Source: Caprella mutica (lineage: Eukaryota; Arthropoda; Malacostraca; Amphipoda; Caprellidae). Taken from it: a stretch of DNA of 64,000 nucleotides. The position numbers and the translations under genes are program-made. Within the stretch, counting starts at the first letter, position 1. Each line of letters opens with the position of its first letter. The notes under the pieces were generated by a model. That model saw only the letters and a list, made by a program, of their open reading frames with translations. It did not search any database and was not told the origin of the DNA. Below, one piece after another: positions 20,727 through 31,654 of this stretch. The DNA lies in contig CANNZV010000502.1 in the NCBI GenBank assembly GCA_947561585.1, positions 434,001-498,000 on the forward strand. The letters are read 5' to 3'.

Positions 20727-21765
20727 TGGAAAACTGCTGTGTTGGTTGAAGGCTTCCTTGATGGGACGAAAAAAGCGAGTAGCGGTGGAGGGAGCTATAT
20801 CAGGGCTCACAGACGTGGTCAGTGGCGTTCCACAGGAATCAGTGCTCGGGCCTCTTTTGTTTCTAATCCATATCCAAGATATTGATGAAAGGGTCACAAA
20901 TACAATCGTTACGTCCTTCGCTGACGATACACGATTGATGAAATCTATCGGTCAAGACCAGGATGTGGAGCTTATAAAGGAAGACTTGCAGAGAGTATAT
21001 GAGTGGGCCACGGAAAATAATATGAGATTCAATGGCGAGAAGTTTGAACTTGTAACCTATTCACCAAGGCAGGATGTAATAGAAAATCGGCATTATATCA
21101 CAACAGACGGTACGCAAATTGAGAGGAAACCGGTGGTGAGAGACCTTGGAATTCTAATGCAGGATGATTCCATTTTTAGCAATCATATCGATGCAGTGGT
21201 GAAGAGAAGTAGACAGCTAGTGGCTTGGATTTGGAGGTCTTTTAGGACCAGAGACAGGGACCTTATGTTAACTTTATTCAAGAGTATGATCCTTCCGTTA
21301 TTGGAATACTGTTGTCAGCTGTGGTCTCTTAAGGCAATAGGATTGATACGTAAGCTGGAGAGTGTCCAGCGCACTTTCACCTTCAGGATCTCTGGGTTTG
21401 CGGAGAGGGATTACTGGGAGAGGTTGAGAGATTTGAAGCTCTACTCATTGGAAAGGCGTAGAGAGGTTTGGAAAATTATTGAGGGTTTGGTTCCAAATAT
21501 TCACCTACCAAGAAAAATAATAACCTATGATAGTGACAGAAAGGGAAGACTCTGCCGTATGCCATCCATTTACAATAGATCAATGGCAAGAATTCAAACA
21601 TTGAAAGAGGCATCTAAATATGTTTGTTTTAGGTCCTCGATTATTTAATTGTCTTCCAAAGGATTTGAGAGAGCATGGTCACGAATTGGAGGGTTTCAAG
21701 AGGAAGTTGGATGGTTTCTTGGAGAGAATTCCAGACAAACCAATGAGCACTGTGAACTGTGAAGC
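20727..21765 (+). pseudogene. 5'-truncated non-LTR retrotransposon reverse transcriptase
   Basis: The frame containing ATG 20746 encodes the C-terminal half of a non-LTR (LINE, CR1/Jockey-like) reverse transcriptase. It has SGVPQESVLGPLLF (the usual PQGS Gly replaced by Glu), the catalytic SFADDTRL (FADD codons 20917-20928) and RDLGILMQDD. Then come the thumb-like FRTRDRDLMLTLFKSMILP and LLEYCCQLW, and a C-terminal YSLERRREVWKI block. The frame stops at 21648, but the family continues in the next frame (VLGPRLFNCLPKDLREH, to about 21765), so there is a frameshift near 21625. Fingers, endonuclease and ORF1 are missing. AATAAA follows at 21773. The fragment is dead but moderately young. Minisatellites of the same type flank it on both sides. 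Confidence 0.88.
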
Positions 21766-21896
21766 TACACTAATAAAGTGATTGTGATGGTGACTGAAAA
21801 AGAGCTTCACCATCAGACATAAACGGGTGGAGCATCAGCGTGGCCTCGACTGGCGGATGGACCAGTTGGAACTTCATCTCAGGAATCTCAGGAGTG

Positions 21897-22440
21897 AGAT
21901 GTGGTGAGTGAGTGAGTGATGAGTGAGAGTGGTGAGTGAGTGAATGAGTGAGTGAGTGATAGTTGTGAATGAGTGAGTGAGTGAGAGTGGTGAGTGAGTG
22001 AGAGTGGTGAGTGAGTGAGAGTGGTGAGTGAGTGAGTGAGAGTGGTGAGTGAGTGAGAGTGGTGAGTGAGTGAGAGTGGTGAATGAGTGAGAGTGGGGAG
22101 TGAGTGAGAGTGGTGAGTGAGTGAGTGAGTGAGAGTGGTGAATGAGTGAGAGTGGTGAGTAAGTGACAGTGGTGAGTGAGTGAGAGTGGTGAATGAGTGA
22201 GAGTGGTGAATGAGTGAGAGTGGTGAGTGAGTGAGAGTGGTGAGTGAGTGAGAGTGGTGAGTGAGTGAGAGTGGTGAGTGAGTGAGTGAGAGTGGTGAAT
22301 GAGTGAGTGAGAGTGATGAGTGAGTGAGAGTGGTGAGTGAGTGAGTGAGAGTGGTGAATGAGTGAGAGTGGTGAGTGAGTGAGAGTGGTGAGTGAGTGAG
22401 AGTTGTGAGTGAGTGAGAGTGGTGAGTGAATTAGAGTGGT
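21897..22440. repeat. GTGA-type minisatellite, right of the reverse transcriptase
   Basis: About 30 tandem units, mainly the 17-bp GAGTGGTGAGTGAGTGA with variants of 13, 21 and 25 bp that differ by GTGA steps. Same strand orientation as the array at 20427-20680. The large minus-strand frame over it (21770-22486) is a repeat artefact. Confidence 0.9.
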
Positions 22441-22614
22441 GAATGGTTAGAAATGAAGAGAAGACTGTATGTAAATTCCACAGCATAATATTGGATTTAA
22501 TTTACATTACTAGATATAACACAGTAAATAAAACTTATTTCTCACAAGACTTGTAACCTAACCTTAAGACTGTTAGAATTTTCTGGGGGAAACTTCACCG
22601 ACCACGGAATTATA
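22441..22614. other. Short spacer
   Basis: Contains an AACCTAACCTTAAG string that is only telomere-like in passing. No gene. Confidence 0.4.
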
Positions 22615-23655
22615 CAGAGTGTCCCAGAAAAAAGTGTACCCAATTTCAAATCAGTATATTTGAACAACTACTGAAGATACAGTTTTCCTTTTAGTATCAT
22701 TTTGTTTGTTGAAACTTTCTCCATCTCCAGTCGAATTTCCATAGAATTTTCTTACTTTTTGTGAATAGCATAACGATTTTATTAATGGGTGGTGCAAATG
22801 GCTTTGCGCGAAATGTCAGAAATGTGTTTACTTACAAAAATGAAGGCACTAATTATAATTTTAACAAAGATCTATCAGGTCATCAAGATATGAAAATAAA
22901 ATAAATTTTGTTCAGCAACTCCTTTTTAGAAAATAGAAATAATTTTGTTTTCGAGATATGGATTAAATACCTCAAAATCTACATTCAATAGAATTATTAA
23001 ACATGATCTACCATGCCACCCGTTAAAATGAAAGTCAGACATTAACTTCTTGAAACAGATTTTTGACGTCGTAGAAATTTTGTCAACTGGTTGTTGCAAT
23101 GACATGTTTGTTATGTGTAAGATATTGTCATGAGGGACAAAGTTGTATTTTATATGAATGAGTAAATAATTAATCAGAGCATTCAGTAATTTGGTCATTG
23201 GAATATCCATCCTAATTTTAACTTTGACGACTTTATCACTGTGGAAATTGAAATCATCACTCTGACTTTCATTTTGTATGGGGGCCTGAACGACTCTTGT
23301 TAAAATTTTAAACTTGTGCCTTCCTTTTTGTGCTCTAACACATTCATCCATATTGTTAAAAATTTATAAAAGGAATAGTTATTTGAACTCTTTTAAAACC
23401 TGGAAATAAAACTATCTTATTAATTGGGTTCTTGTCTAATAAATGTTTTCGTTATGTTTGAAAATACTTCATTGTTTGTTTGCTGACCATTCGCGCAAGG
23501 CCATTTTCACCACCCATCAATAAAATCGTTTTAACATTCAGAACAATAAATAAAACTTAAAATTAAACTGTGGATGGAAAAGAATTCAACAAACAAAATG
23601 ATTCCTGAAAGAAAACTGTATCTTCAGTAGTTGTTGAAATATATTTTGTCCCTGA
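22615..23655. mobile_element. 1-kb DNA element with ~190-bp terminal inverted repeats
   Basis: The left arm (about 22654-22846) and right arm (about 23461-23653) are long inverted repeats. Shared blocks in order are CAACTACTGAAGATACAG, ATCATTTTGTTTGTTGAA, ACGATTTTATT(A/G)ATGGGTGG and TTGCGCGAA. The outer left end, AGAGTGTCCCAGAAAAAAGT, is similar to ends of several arthropod TIR elements. Its counterpart on the right seems replaced where the 25-bp minisatellite starts. The centre carries a minus-strand frame of 141 codons. No transposase motif is visible, so either the enzyme is unfamiliar or this is a non-autonomous derivative that captured DNA. Confidence 0.75.
22926..23351 (-). CDS. Unrecognised 141-aa frame inside the long-TIR element
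   Basis: An uninterrupted minus-strand frame starts at ATG 23349-23351 and is preceded about 20 bp upstream by TTTTATAAAT. Codon use looks fairly coding-like (mixed third positions, no low complexity). The product begins MDECVRAQKGRHKF and is basic at the N-terminus. A middle Leu/Ile-rich helix-like stretch (NALINYLLIHIKY) follows, and it ends with FHFNGWHGRSCLIILLN. I recognise no family and see no DDE or zinc-binding pattern. It lies wholly between the inverted repeats, so it may be the element's own protein or a captured fragment. Splicing cannot be excluded. Confidence 0.35.
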   Translation of the reverse strand: MDECVRAQKGRHKFKILTRVVQAPIQNESQSDDFNFHSDKVVKVKIRMDIPMTKLLNALINYLLIHIKYNFVPHDNILHITNMSLQQPVDKISTTSKICFKKLMSDFHFNGWHGRSCLIILLNVDFEVFNPYLENKIISIF

Positions 23656-23661
23656 AGACAC

Positions 23662-23893
23662 ACAAAGAGAATGAGAGACACAAAGAGTGGAGTGAATGAG
23701 AGACACAAAGAGTGGAGTGAATGAGAGACACAAAGAGTGTAGTGAATGAGAGACACAAAGAGTGGAGTGAATGAGAGACACAAAGAGTGGAGTGAATGAG
23801 AGACACAAAGAGTGTAGTGAATGAGAGACACAAAGAGTGGAGTGAATGAGAGACACAAAGAGTGGAGTGAATGAGAGACACAAAGAGTGCAGT
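23662..23893. repeat. 25-bp minisatellite
   Basis: Nine to ten units of 25 bp built on GAGAGACACAAAGAGTGGAG plus TGAAT, with a regular variant AGTGTAG in every third unit or so (23728, 23803). It abuts the right inverted repeat of the 22615-23655 element. Frames on the minus strand over it are artefacts. Confidence 0.92.
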
Positions 23894-24565
23894 GGATACA
23901 TTAAATTAAAATTATTATTAAAAGAATCTCATTATGATAAAATAGCTGATACATATAGCAAAAAACATTTTTAGTCTTTGATAATTCGTTAAGAACAACA
24001 TGCATAAAGTTAAGATGAAAAAAAATCCAAAGACTTTGAAATTGAATTATTCTGATCAATACTTCATTTTAATCTCATTCAATCTTATTGTCTATGATAT
24101 ATTTAACAGATAGAGTAATAATTAAAAGAAGAATGACGTATTTTGTTCTTAATTTTCTCTTATTTTAAGATGATTTAGCTCTCTAGGTATCATTGTTTGC
24201 ATTTTATACACTCGGTATGCGGATTCAGTTGAACAAATGCAATCACTCTAACAAAATAAACAGTAATGCCCACTCTGCAAATTTAGATGATTGGACTCGA
24301 TCATTTGAATTATGTCTCATTGGCAATATTAAGTCATGATTCGATTGGGGCTCAAAATCATGATAAAACAGTTTTCATTGATATATTTGATATCTTTTTA
24401 AAATCTATTAAGATTCGATTTATTAATTATTTATAAAGATGGAAAGCAAATACTTTATATAATTTAATCTAATTATAGCGAATCACTTACGAGCATATTT
24501 GATGAATAATTTTAAATATTTTACACGATGTTTCATCTTAGTAAAGTTTTTATATAATGATAATG
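23894..24565. other. AT-rich spacer
   Basis: Nothing recognisable on either strand. Confidence 0.5.
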
Positions 24566-25081
24566 ATCCCAAGCAACCATGACACATTGTGCCAACATGG
24601 GTACTAGATGGGCAAGAGATGGCAGACTGAAATGAATCCTAGAAATTATATGGTGATAGTGTGGTTTTCCATTCTCATGGAATGTTACCTTGGGAGAAGG
24701 TTGGTTCAATGTGGTGAATCCATCCCATTGAATTGAATTATTGGTCCAACCTGATTAATATTAATATAGCGTATCAACATTATATGGATGAAACTTGATT
24801 AACATATTGGAAAGATTATTTCCTGGAATTTGGAGGATTTAATCATTCGCAATTAATAAAATATCTTCAAACTAATATAAAAACGTTAATCGTTTTATAA
24901 TTTTAATCATTTTTAAATCGCTGTTGCCTCCAAGGTATGATCTTGGGCCAGGATGGTTTCAAGATAACAATCCATGCTGTCACCATGTTGGCTCATTTTG
25001 CAAAAAAAAAAACACAGTAACAATACGATTAGTCAACCTATAGTGCTCACATGGGTCCCATTAACTTCAGTTGCTTGGGAT
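24566..25081. mobile_element. Candidate TIR element with ATCCCAAGCAAC ends
   Basis: A perfect 12-bp inverted repeat, ATCCCAAGCAAC at 24566-24577 and GTTGCTTGGGAT at 25070-25081, bounds a 516-bp segment. Weaker inverted similarity continues inside (GCCAACATGG at 24591 against CCATGTTGGC near 24982; ACCTTGGGAG against CTCCAAGGT near 24930). A poly-A of 11 lies near 25002-25012. No transposase frame. Non-autonomous DNA transposon is plausible. No clear target duplication. Confidence 0.5.
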
Positions 25082-26589
25082 ATATGCAATATACTTTTGC
25101 AATATAATAATATTAGTTACATCACAGTACAAAAACCTTGGGTTCAAAATGTAACGAGAGTAAGATATTTAATCTCTTATTGAACGATTTTATTCCTATA
25201 ATATTTCGAACATTTTCCCTAGTCTGAACTTTAATCCAAATTGGAGATGGATGGCAAACAATTTCACCAACTGTTTACAATTAATGGTTGATTTAAAGAA
25301 AATTTATCAATAAATATAAGAAACATGACGTCACGCTTCATAAATTTCCTTGAAATGTACAAGTTCGAAAAATTTATCAGTGTTGTTTTATACCATTCCA
25401 TTTGAAATGCTTTCCGTAAAAGCCTCTATAAAAGTTTGAAAGCAAAAGTGTTCGATAACTATTGTTGAGAATAAATTTCTCAGAAGCACCAACTTCTGAA
25501 ACCATTCTTCATAAATAACTATTGGAATTTCGCTTTTAGCTCACGGAGAAGAATTTAATATAACTATGTTTCTACTCTTATTTAAGGGAGAAATTCCTAT
25601 CTATCCAGGATATTGTATGCACTTAATTTTAACATTTGAAGACGCGTAAAAAATGAAACTAGAAGAGGCATTGAAAACATCATTTTTCAGGACCTACTCA
25701 AGATGAAACTGCTTTCCTATTTGATATTTGTAAACATTGATCTCATAGTGGCAGTATTTTTAGTAATAATAATTTAATTTTACTCATTAGAAAGATAATG
25801 TAGGTGTGAATTCGATATATAAGAAGCTTTTCATTGTACTACATATATTATCTTAAATTTACAAGCGTAAAATAAGTCTAATCAAATACTTTTGTCATGG
25901 TATATCTATGCGCTATTTTCAGAGTGAAAAAAAGCTATTTCGTGAACATGTTTCAGTGCCATGCGTGCCAGAAATTTACGGAATTAGTAATTATAATTTC
26001 TTTCAGATTTAATTATAGTGTTGCCTGGGGGACATAATAATACACTAGTGTTAAAGTGACACTACGATTTGTTACAATGTATTGTGACACTACAATTTGC
26101 TACACTGGTTTTTCAGCGTCACTATAAAAAATTCCCGCCTTTTCCGCTCGATTGGATATAACGCAGAAATGGAAAAAAGTGGGAAGTTTGTTTTATCTAG
26201 TTAATACCTCTTCTTGTCCCCTGCATTGGCAGAAAATGTAAGCTTTCAAATATTTATCAATAATTATATATGTTTGAAACTGAGGGAAGGGACGTTGATC
26301 GATGATGAACATAGAGACCTCGTTGACGAAGATATAGAATGATGATATGCTACGATATACACGGTTTTTACAACTTTCACTAGAATGGTACACAGGGTAT
26401 TACAGAAATAAGGTAAACAATTTTCTGCATCAAATAAATCAATACTTGATTCTATAAATCGTATATCGTCTAAAAGCTTGTGTCATATTATTCTTATTTT
26501 AGGTATTTAGATTATAGATTCATACTTCATATCATGACTGTAAATCGAACTATAGAGAGCAACTAAGCTTCACAGATAAATTAATTATT
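25082..26589. other. AT-rich intergenic stretch
   Basis: Contains an isolated perfect CRE-type palindrome TGACGTCA (25326-25333). It also has a two-copy direct repeat of about 28-30 bp around GTGACACTAC(G/A)ATTTG (26055-26112). No gene supported. Confidence 0.5.
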
Positions 26590-27075
26590 CATCAATTACG
26601 AAGAAAACAAGAAAGAGGCAGTAAAGAAAATGCAAGAACCAAATAACATATCAAATGCCTGCGGGAGAAGTTACATCGAAGCCCACGTCAATTCCATTGT
26701 AAACATGTTGCAGAACACGGAGTTCGTAACATTTCTATGTATCAAATGCTGAAAGACTATCTGATAACAAAACTATTTAAACGATCATGAGACATCAAGA
26801 GAGAAGGTGTTTACAGATGAGAAAATATTGGCATTTACCCTGTTGTGAACCATCAGAATGAACGAGTTTGGAGTTTCAAGCTCAGTCGAAGGTAGAGAAT
26901 TGTGACGAGATTTCAAAAATATCAGTTTTATTGTGGCCTCGCCTTCAATTAGGGCCACTGGATGATCTCCCCACATATTTATGCGGTCAAATTGAACTCA
27001 AAACGAGAACGGTACATTTCTCTCATTCTGGAATTGATGTTGCTACAATGGGCTAAAAAACACTTTGAGAGTTAT
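26590..27075 (+). pseudogene. Decayed Tc1/mariner-IS630 superfamily transposase (N-terminal and middle part)
   Basis: Forward-strand pieces: an HTH-like region (26655-26770) reads CKHVAEHGVRNISMYQMLKD. The first catalytic block is VFTDEKI (about 26806-26830), shifting frame into VVNHQNERVWSFK (26842-26880). This matches FTDEKIF...VVNHQN.RVW, a hallmark of this insect transposase family. Further on SVLLWPRLQLGPL (26920-26960) stands for the VMVWAG block, and ILELMLLQWAKKHF (about 27030-27070, frame-shifted) for ILE..LLPWAKKHF. The element ends there: the QQDGAP and SPDLNP blocks are absent. Between the HTH and VFTDEKI about 60 residues are missing. Multiple frameshifts and stops. Confidence 0.82.
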
Positions 27076-28732
27076 TGAAGACGTGAAGCTTCTAACTTTT
27101 ATGGTTTTCCAGCAATTTCAAAGTTTACTGGAAAAATTTTATATATATATACGCAAGATTCCACCATCATTTAGTTTTTAGATGCTAAAATAACAAATAT
27201 GAGAAAAGTAGAATAGAGAATGAAGTTACGCATCTGTAAACATATTTACACACATATAATCTGGTCTTGATAAAGATAAATATAATGTAAAGAATAAGAA
27301 TAAAAATATAAACGTAATTGGAAAGGTAAGCAGCCAAACTACGTTACTTGCTGAGCAAAAGAAAATTTTCTACTTATAGAGATTATACAATTGACAAAAA
27401 AAATAGTAAATCCTGATGATTGAAAATGATATAATATCAATTTCTTATGATATAATTTACCATAAAATACAGAGTAATGAAGAAATCAGTAACTATGCAA
27501 GTTAATTCTGAATGTGGTACTTATCTATCGTATGTATTATGTGATTAGGAGCTACTAAATCACGTGATGTCTCCAATGGCCATAGTTCATTCATTCCTTA
27601 GCGCATTGATATAATATACAGCACCTGAGGGAGATAGGAACCTGAGATGTCCCATCAATTATTATATAATAATGAGAATTGAGAGATAATATTTTAAGAC
27701 ATGCTTTGAATTATTGAGTATTTTTAAGAAGAAACCATAATATGAACTTCTCATAAAATACTTCGGGTACTATAATAAATTAATAAGTATTATTACATTT
27801 ATTGTTTCGGATGAAATCACTCTTTTTTTTAAATAAAATACAGTATTATTTAGAAGATATAACTTATATGATATATAATAAATAAGCAACAATAATTTAT
27901 ACTTATATCCAATGAACCAACTAATGATCAATATACCATACTTTTTATAACTATGTATATTAGTTACTGCAACGCTTGAGGAATTATATAGTAGGAGATA
28001 ACTAGATAACTTAGGCATATTCTTATACATAATAAAATATTTTTTCTAATATCATTATTATTTGAATAAGTTTCACGTTATTAAAAAATAAAACAAATTT
28101 TTCTATAAAAACAAAAACAATAAAATATATCGAATTGATTTTTTTATAAAATATGGAATAAATTATAGAACTAGATATTAGTATAACTAAGTTTCAAACT
28201 ACCTTCTATCTAATCACCAAATGTAATTTGTTTTATTGAAATAACTATAATCAGCACAAACTGTACTACCACCTAATTACCATAATTTTGGTCATATGAA
28301 AGTTTTACAAGTCGCTGACTTCAAATTTTAAATATCTTACCAAATTGATTCTTATTTGCTACCATGATATTAGGAAATGATCCATTTTTATCTAAATTTC
28401 AGTTCAGTTTTTCTCCATGGGGTCAAAAAATTCGATACTCAATATGTCTGCTAAAAGTTAATTTCAAACGTTTTTTTTTTTAATATTTAGTAGAATTCAT
28501 TTCATTAAAAGTGTCATCATTAACCTGCTAATTAAATCAGTTTCCAGTTAAAAAAGGCGGCAGATAACATCCGTAGAACAAACACACACAACTTCTTATT
28601 TTACTTAGCAATTAAGCAACTGAGCATAACTACTAATTGGGAGTTAATTCTTCGGAAGTTTGGCGGTAAAGCACATAGTGCTGCAGTTTCAGTGTTCTGC
28701 ATTGAAGCAACACTTGCTGTAGAGGGTTCTAG
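27076..28732. other. Very AT-rich intergenic stretch
   Basis: Contains ATATATATA microsatellite traces (27142), an 86-codon minus-strand frame (27770-28030) composed of AT-driven residues, and several poly-T/A tracts. No feature supported. Confidence 0.5.
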
Positions 28733-29052
28733 GTACTTTCGCCGAAAACATTTTTGTTGAAAGCACTGTCTCCGCACGACACTTCCGCCGAATGACACTT
28801 TCGCCAAAAAAATTATAAATATTTATCTAAATTAGGTTTACTTATTTTACAGTAAGAAACAGTAGTGTATACCTTTTGCCACTATCGATCCTGACCCCCT
28901 CCCCCTCCCCACCCCCAACCGGACCGCTAACCTAACCTTAGGTGGACAATATCTCTTTATATTTATAACTTATAGTGTTTTTTTTAATTTTCGGCTAAAG
29001 TGTCGTTCGGCGAAAGTGTCATGCTACGAAGTTGTTTTCGGCAAAAGGGTTT
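28733..29052. mobile_element. Phrase-ended inverted-repeat element (CGGCGAAAGTGTC)
   Basis: The left end carries TTTCGCCGAAAACA, then CCGCACGACACTTCCGCCGA and ATGACACTTTCGCC (28738-28805). The right end (28990-29045) carries the same phrases inverted: CGGCTAAAGTGTCGTTCGGC, GAAAGTGTCATG and TTTTCGGCAAAAG. The phrase unit is 16 bp. Total about 320 bp, with arms of about 70 bp. The centre contains a C-rich tract (28891-28930) with three CCTAA-like pentamers. No frame. Same style as the elements at 17583 and 29443. Confidence 0.7.
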
Positions 29053-29442
29053 TAAACTAAAGGACCATTCACCCACTAAAAGACACATAGGGTTTTTAAG
29101 TGTTTCCACCGGACTTTTTACTAAGCTCCTCCTACTTTTCCCACGAGACTTTTGAATCATATGAGAAAAAATAACATACATAATAGTTATTTATTTTAGT
29201 TGGTAACAGTATCGTGTTTTCTTATATGGATCAAAAATCTTGTGGAAAAAGCAGAAGGAGCTTAGCAAAAAATCTTTCGGAAAGACCTAAAAAACACTGC
29301 CCTTTATATTTTTCAAATGAATATTATTGTGAATACTGTTAGATTAAGAGCAATAATTAATAAGCAATGCAATATGTGAATCGATATAAAAAAAAAACAA
29401 TTTGTCTTACTTCATTATAAATTCTTAACACGATATAATAAT

Positions 29443-30436
29443 CAGTCAATATAATTGATCCCCGGTCATTTGATTCCCAATCATACTTTCCGTTTATAAA
29501 TCAACTATTCATTTATTATATGTGAATATATTAATTATTTACTATATAATAGAAATATGCACCTTACAGTCGATGAAGTTCTTAAAGAAACTAAGTAATA
29601 ATTAGAAAAAAAACAGATAACAAGAAATTAAATATTTTTTATTCAAATAAGTAACAGTGTAATAAATATGCTTTCAAATTTACATTCCGGCAACAAAAAT
29701 TTTCAATGATAAAATCAAACATACAGGTATACCCTTCTCTTATTATAACTAGCACATATGACTATTAAAATAAATCAGGAGCATGTCTCGTAATTTTTTC
29801 TCCTGGTATAGGAGCTGATTGAGGACTAACTTTTGACAATTTTATCGGTGTTTTCAGTTATGATTTTTTGCCGTAACTATTACAATTATTATCATCATCC
29901 AAGTGGGAAAGATTAAAAATAAATTTTATGGTAAATATACTCAATTTATCCCACTTATACATGATCATAATGTTTATAATAGTTACGGAGAAAACAGCTT
30001 AACTGAAAGTTAGTTATATTCATTTAGCTTGCGAAGTGAATATACCTAACTTTAGCTTGCAAGAGTAGGTTAATATGTTTTCTGACTAGTTGTAAATGTA
30101 AATTATTTATAAATAAAAATAATTATTTTGTTGCGATATTAAGTTATAGCTGTTTGAATTCTGTTATTTAATTCATTATATATAAAATTTATTATATAAA
30201 TAATAGACGTCAAATTGGTTCACAAGTTTTATTTATTGTTTAAATAGTAAATGGCAATTTTTATATAGAAATAAAAATCGTAATAAATTATTGTATGCTA
30301 AATATATGAGCAAACAAAAAATATGACTTGGAATCAAATGACCGGGAATCAAATGGTATGGGGATCAAATGACCGGGGATCTAATGACCGGGGATCAAAT
30401 GACCAGGGATCTTTTGACCGGGGATCAATTGACCAG
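29443..30436. mobile_element. 1-kb phrase-ended element (GGGGATCAAATGACC)
   Basis: The left end has two phrases, AATTGATCCCCGGTCATTTG and ATTCCCAATCATA (29453-29486). The right end (about 30330-30436) has seven to eight inverted copies of GGGGATCAAATGACC, a 15-bp unit with ATCTAATG, ATCTTTTG and ATCAATTG variants. The two ends are thus inverted arrays of unequal length. The interior is AT-rich with a nested hairpin (29829-30032) and no long frame. Probably a non-autonomous DNA transposon, superfamily undetermined. Confidence 0.7.
29829..30032. repeat. Foldback hairpin nested in the 1-kb phrase-ended element
   Basis: Left arm CCGTAACTATTACAATTATT then CATCCAAGTGGGAAAGAT (29871-29913). The right arm inverts to CCGTAACTATTATAAACATT then GTATAAGTGGGATAAAT (29944-29986). 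The similarity extends outward to CTAACTTT on both sides. A second small palindrome (GTTAGTTATATTCA against TGAATATACCTAAC) follows at 30009-30050. May be a MITE inserted into the larger element, or part of that element's own structure. Confidence 0.6.
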
Positions 30437-31235
30437 CCACCATATAATCATCACTCCAAATAAATCTAACATGTTTCCACTGTTCTATAAAACTCCAGTT
30501 ATATTTCTGGATCTGCCGCAAGCAATTGCAGTGCATTTTTTTCTATAAATATTGAATGGGAATCACGTTCCGGGGTCCAATATTTGGTCTCTTAATGGGA
30601 ACGAAGATAGAGAAAAACTTTTATTTCAGTTAGGGAATGTTTAGATACTCGAGTTTCTTTTTCAAATATATTCAATACTTCCTCGTTTATAGCACATTTA
30701 ACAGCATGAAATAAACAATATTTTCTTACGAAATATGTAAAACACTTGAATATATTTTTATTATGCAATATTTGAATCTAAAACTGGTATTTATTTTCTT
30801 GAATTTTCTTTAGAAGTTTATCAAAATTTCGTTGTAAAATCATAGAATATTTCTGTTTGATGGAATTTAATAATCACGTTATATAAGACGTGGGGGAAAA
30901 AAACTATTTCTATGTTAAAAAACGATGGAGATCCATTATAGTTTTATATCCCATATACGTATATAATCCTTGAGACTTTCGTCGAATACATTTCTTCAAG
31001 TATACCAATACTACTAATATAGATAACTGGATGATAAAATTATGATAAGAACTTAATTTATAGTTGTTAAACATACATAATAATATCTCCTTCATATTTT
31101 CCACTGTCTTTATTTTCTCTAACACTTAAGATTAAAATAAATTAACTTCGATGAAACTTAGTTATAATGCAAATTTTAAAACACATCTATTATTTTATTG
31201 GAAATACATTTCTCTACCTATACTATATTTATACG
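30437..31235. other. AT-rich spacer
   Basis: A 71-codon minus-strand frame (30910-31125) has no recognisable content. Nothing else supported. Confidence 0.5.
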
Positions 31236-31540
31236 TAACCAATAGTGAAAACAAATTTCATGGAATTGGGTTCAATACTTTTTGATATAAATGACCTTGA
31301 CATTGACCTGTGACCTGATCGCTCCCAAAATCTTATAAAAGGGTTCCTGGATAATAACTGATCGTCCAACCAAATTTCAGGTAATTTGGTTGTTCACTTT
31401 TTGAGTTATTGAGCTATAAATGACCTTGACCTTTGACCAGATCGCTCCCAAAATTTTACTAGATGGTCACTGGTTATTAACCAATCGTCCCACCATATTG
31501 CAGGCAAATTATGCGAATAACAAGATGTCAAATAAATGAA
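31236..31540 (+). repeat. Dispersed repeat with TGACCTTGACC motifs, copy 1
   Basis: Two tandem modules of about 129 bp. Each contains TTTTTGA(G)T.AT, a TGACCTTGAC motif (31292 and 31421), GATCGCTCCCAAAAT and CAATCGTCC(C/A)ACCA-like blocks. The second module has the full TGACCTTGACCTTTGACC. The copy ends with TGCGAATAACAAGATG and an AAATAAATGAATG tail. The same end is found at 36364-36420 and, inverted, at 37143-37185. The A-rich, short-repeat tail suggests a retroposed family (SINE- or LINE-derived). Confidence 0.8.
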
Positions 31541-31654
31541 TGCTGCCTGAAACATTATGTTCGACAATCTGCGAATATAATAACTATAATACATTCATAT
31601 GCATCATAATTTAAGTGTATTCATTACATACAAATCAATGAAAAATAGAATATT

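Noticed and set aside
20226..22486. Large minus-strand Ser/Thr/His/Leu-rich frames
   Set aside because: They are the antisense of GTGA minisatellites and, in part, of the reverse transcriptase.
23563..23901. Three minus-strand frames repeating Leu-Cys-Val-Ser-His-Ser
   Set aside because: These are artefacts of the 25-bp minisatellite, readable in all three frames.
25326..25333. Perfect CRE palindrome TGACGTCA
   Set aside because: Isolated, far from any gene. An 8-bp site is expected by chance in a window this size with modest probability.
28891..28945. Telomere-like CCTAA repeats
   Set aside because: Only two to three pentamers are present, inside the centre of a small inverted-repeat element. 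Similar short strings occur at 22555. Not a telomere.
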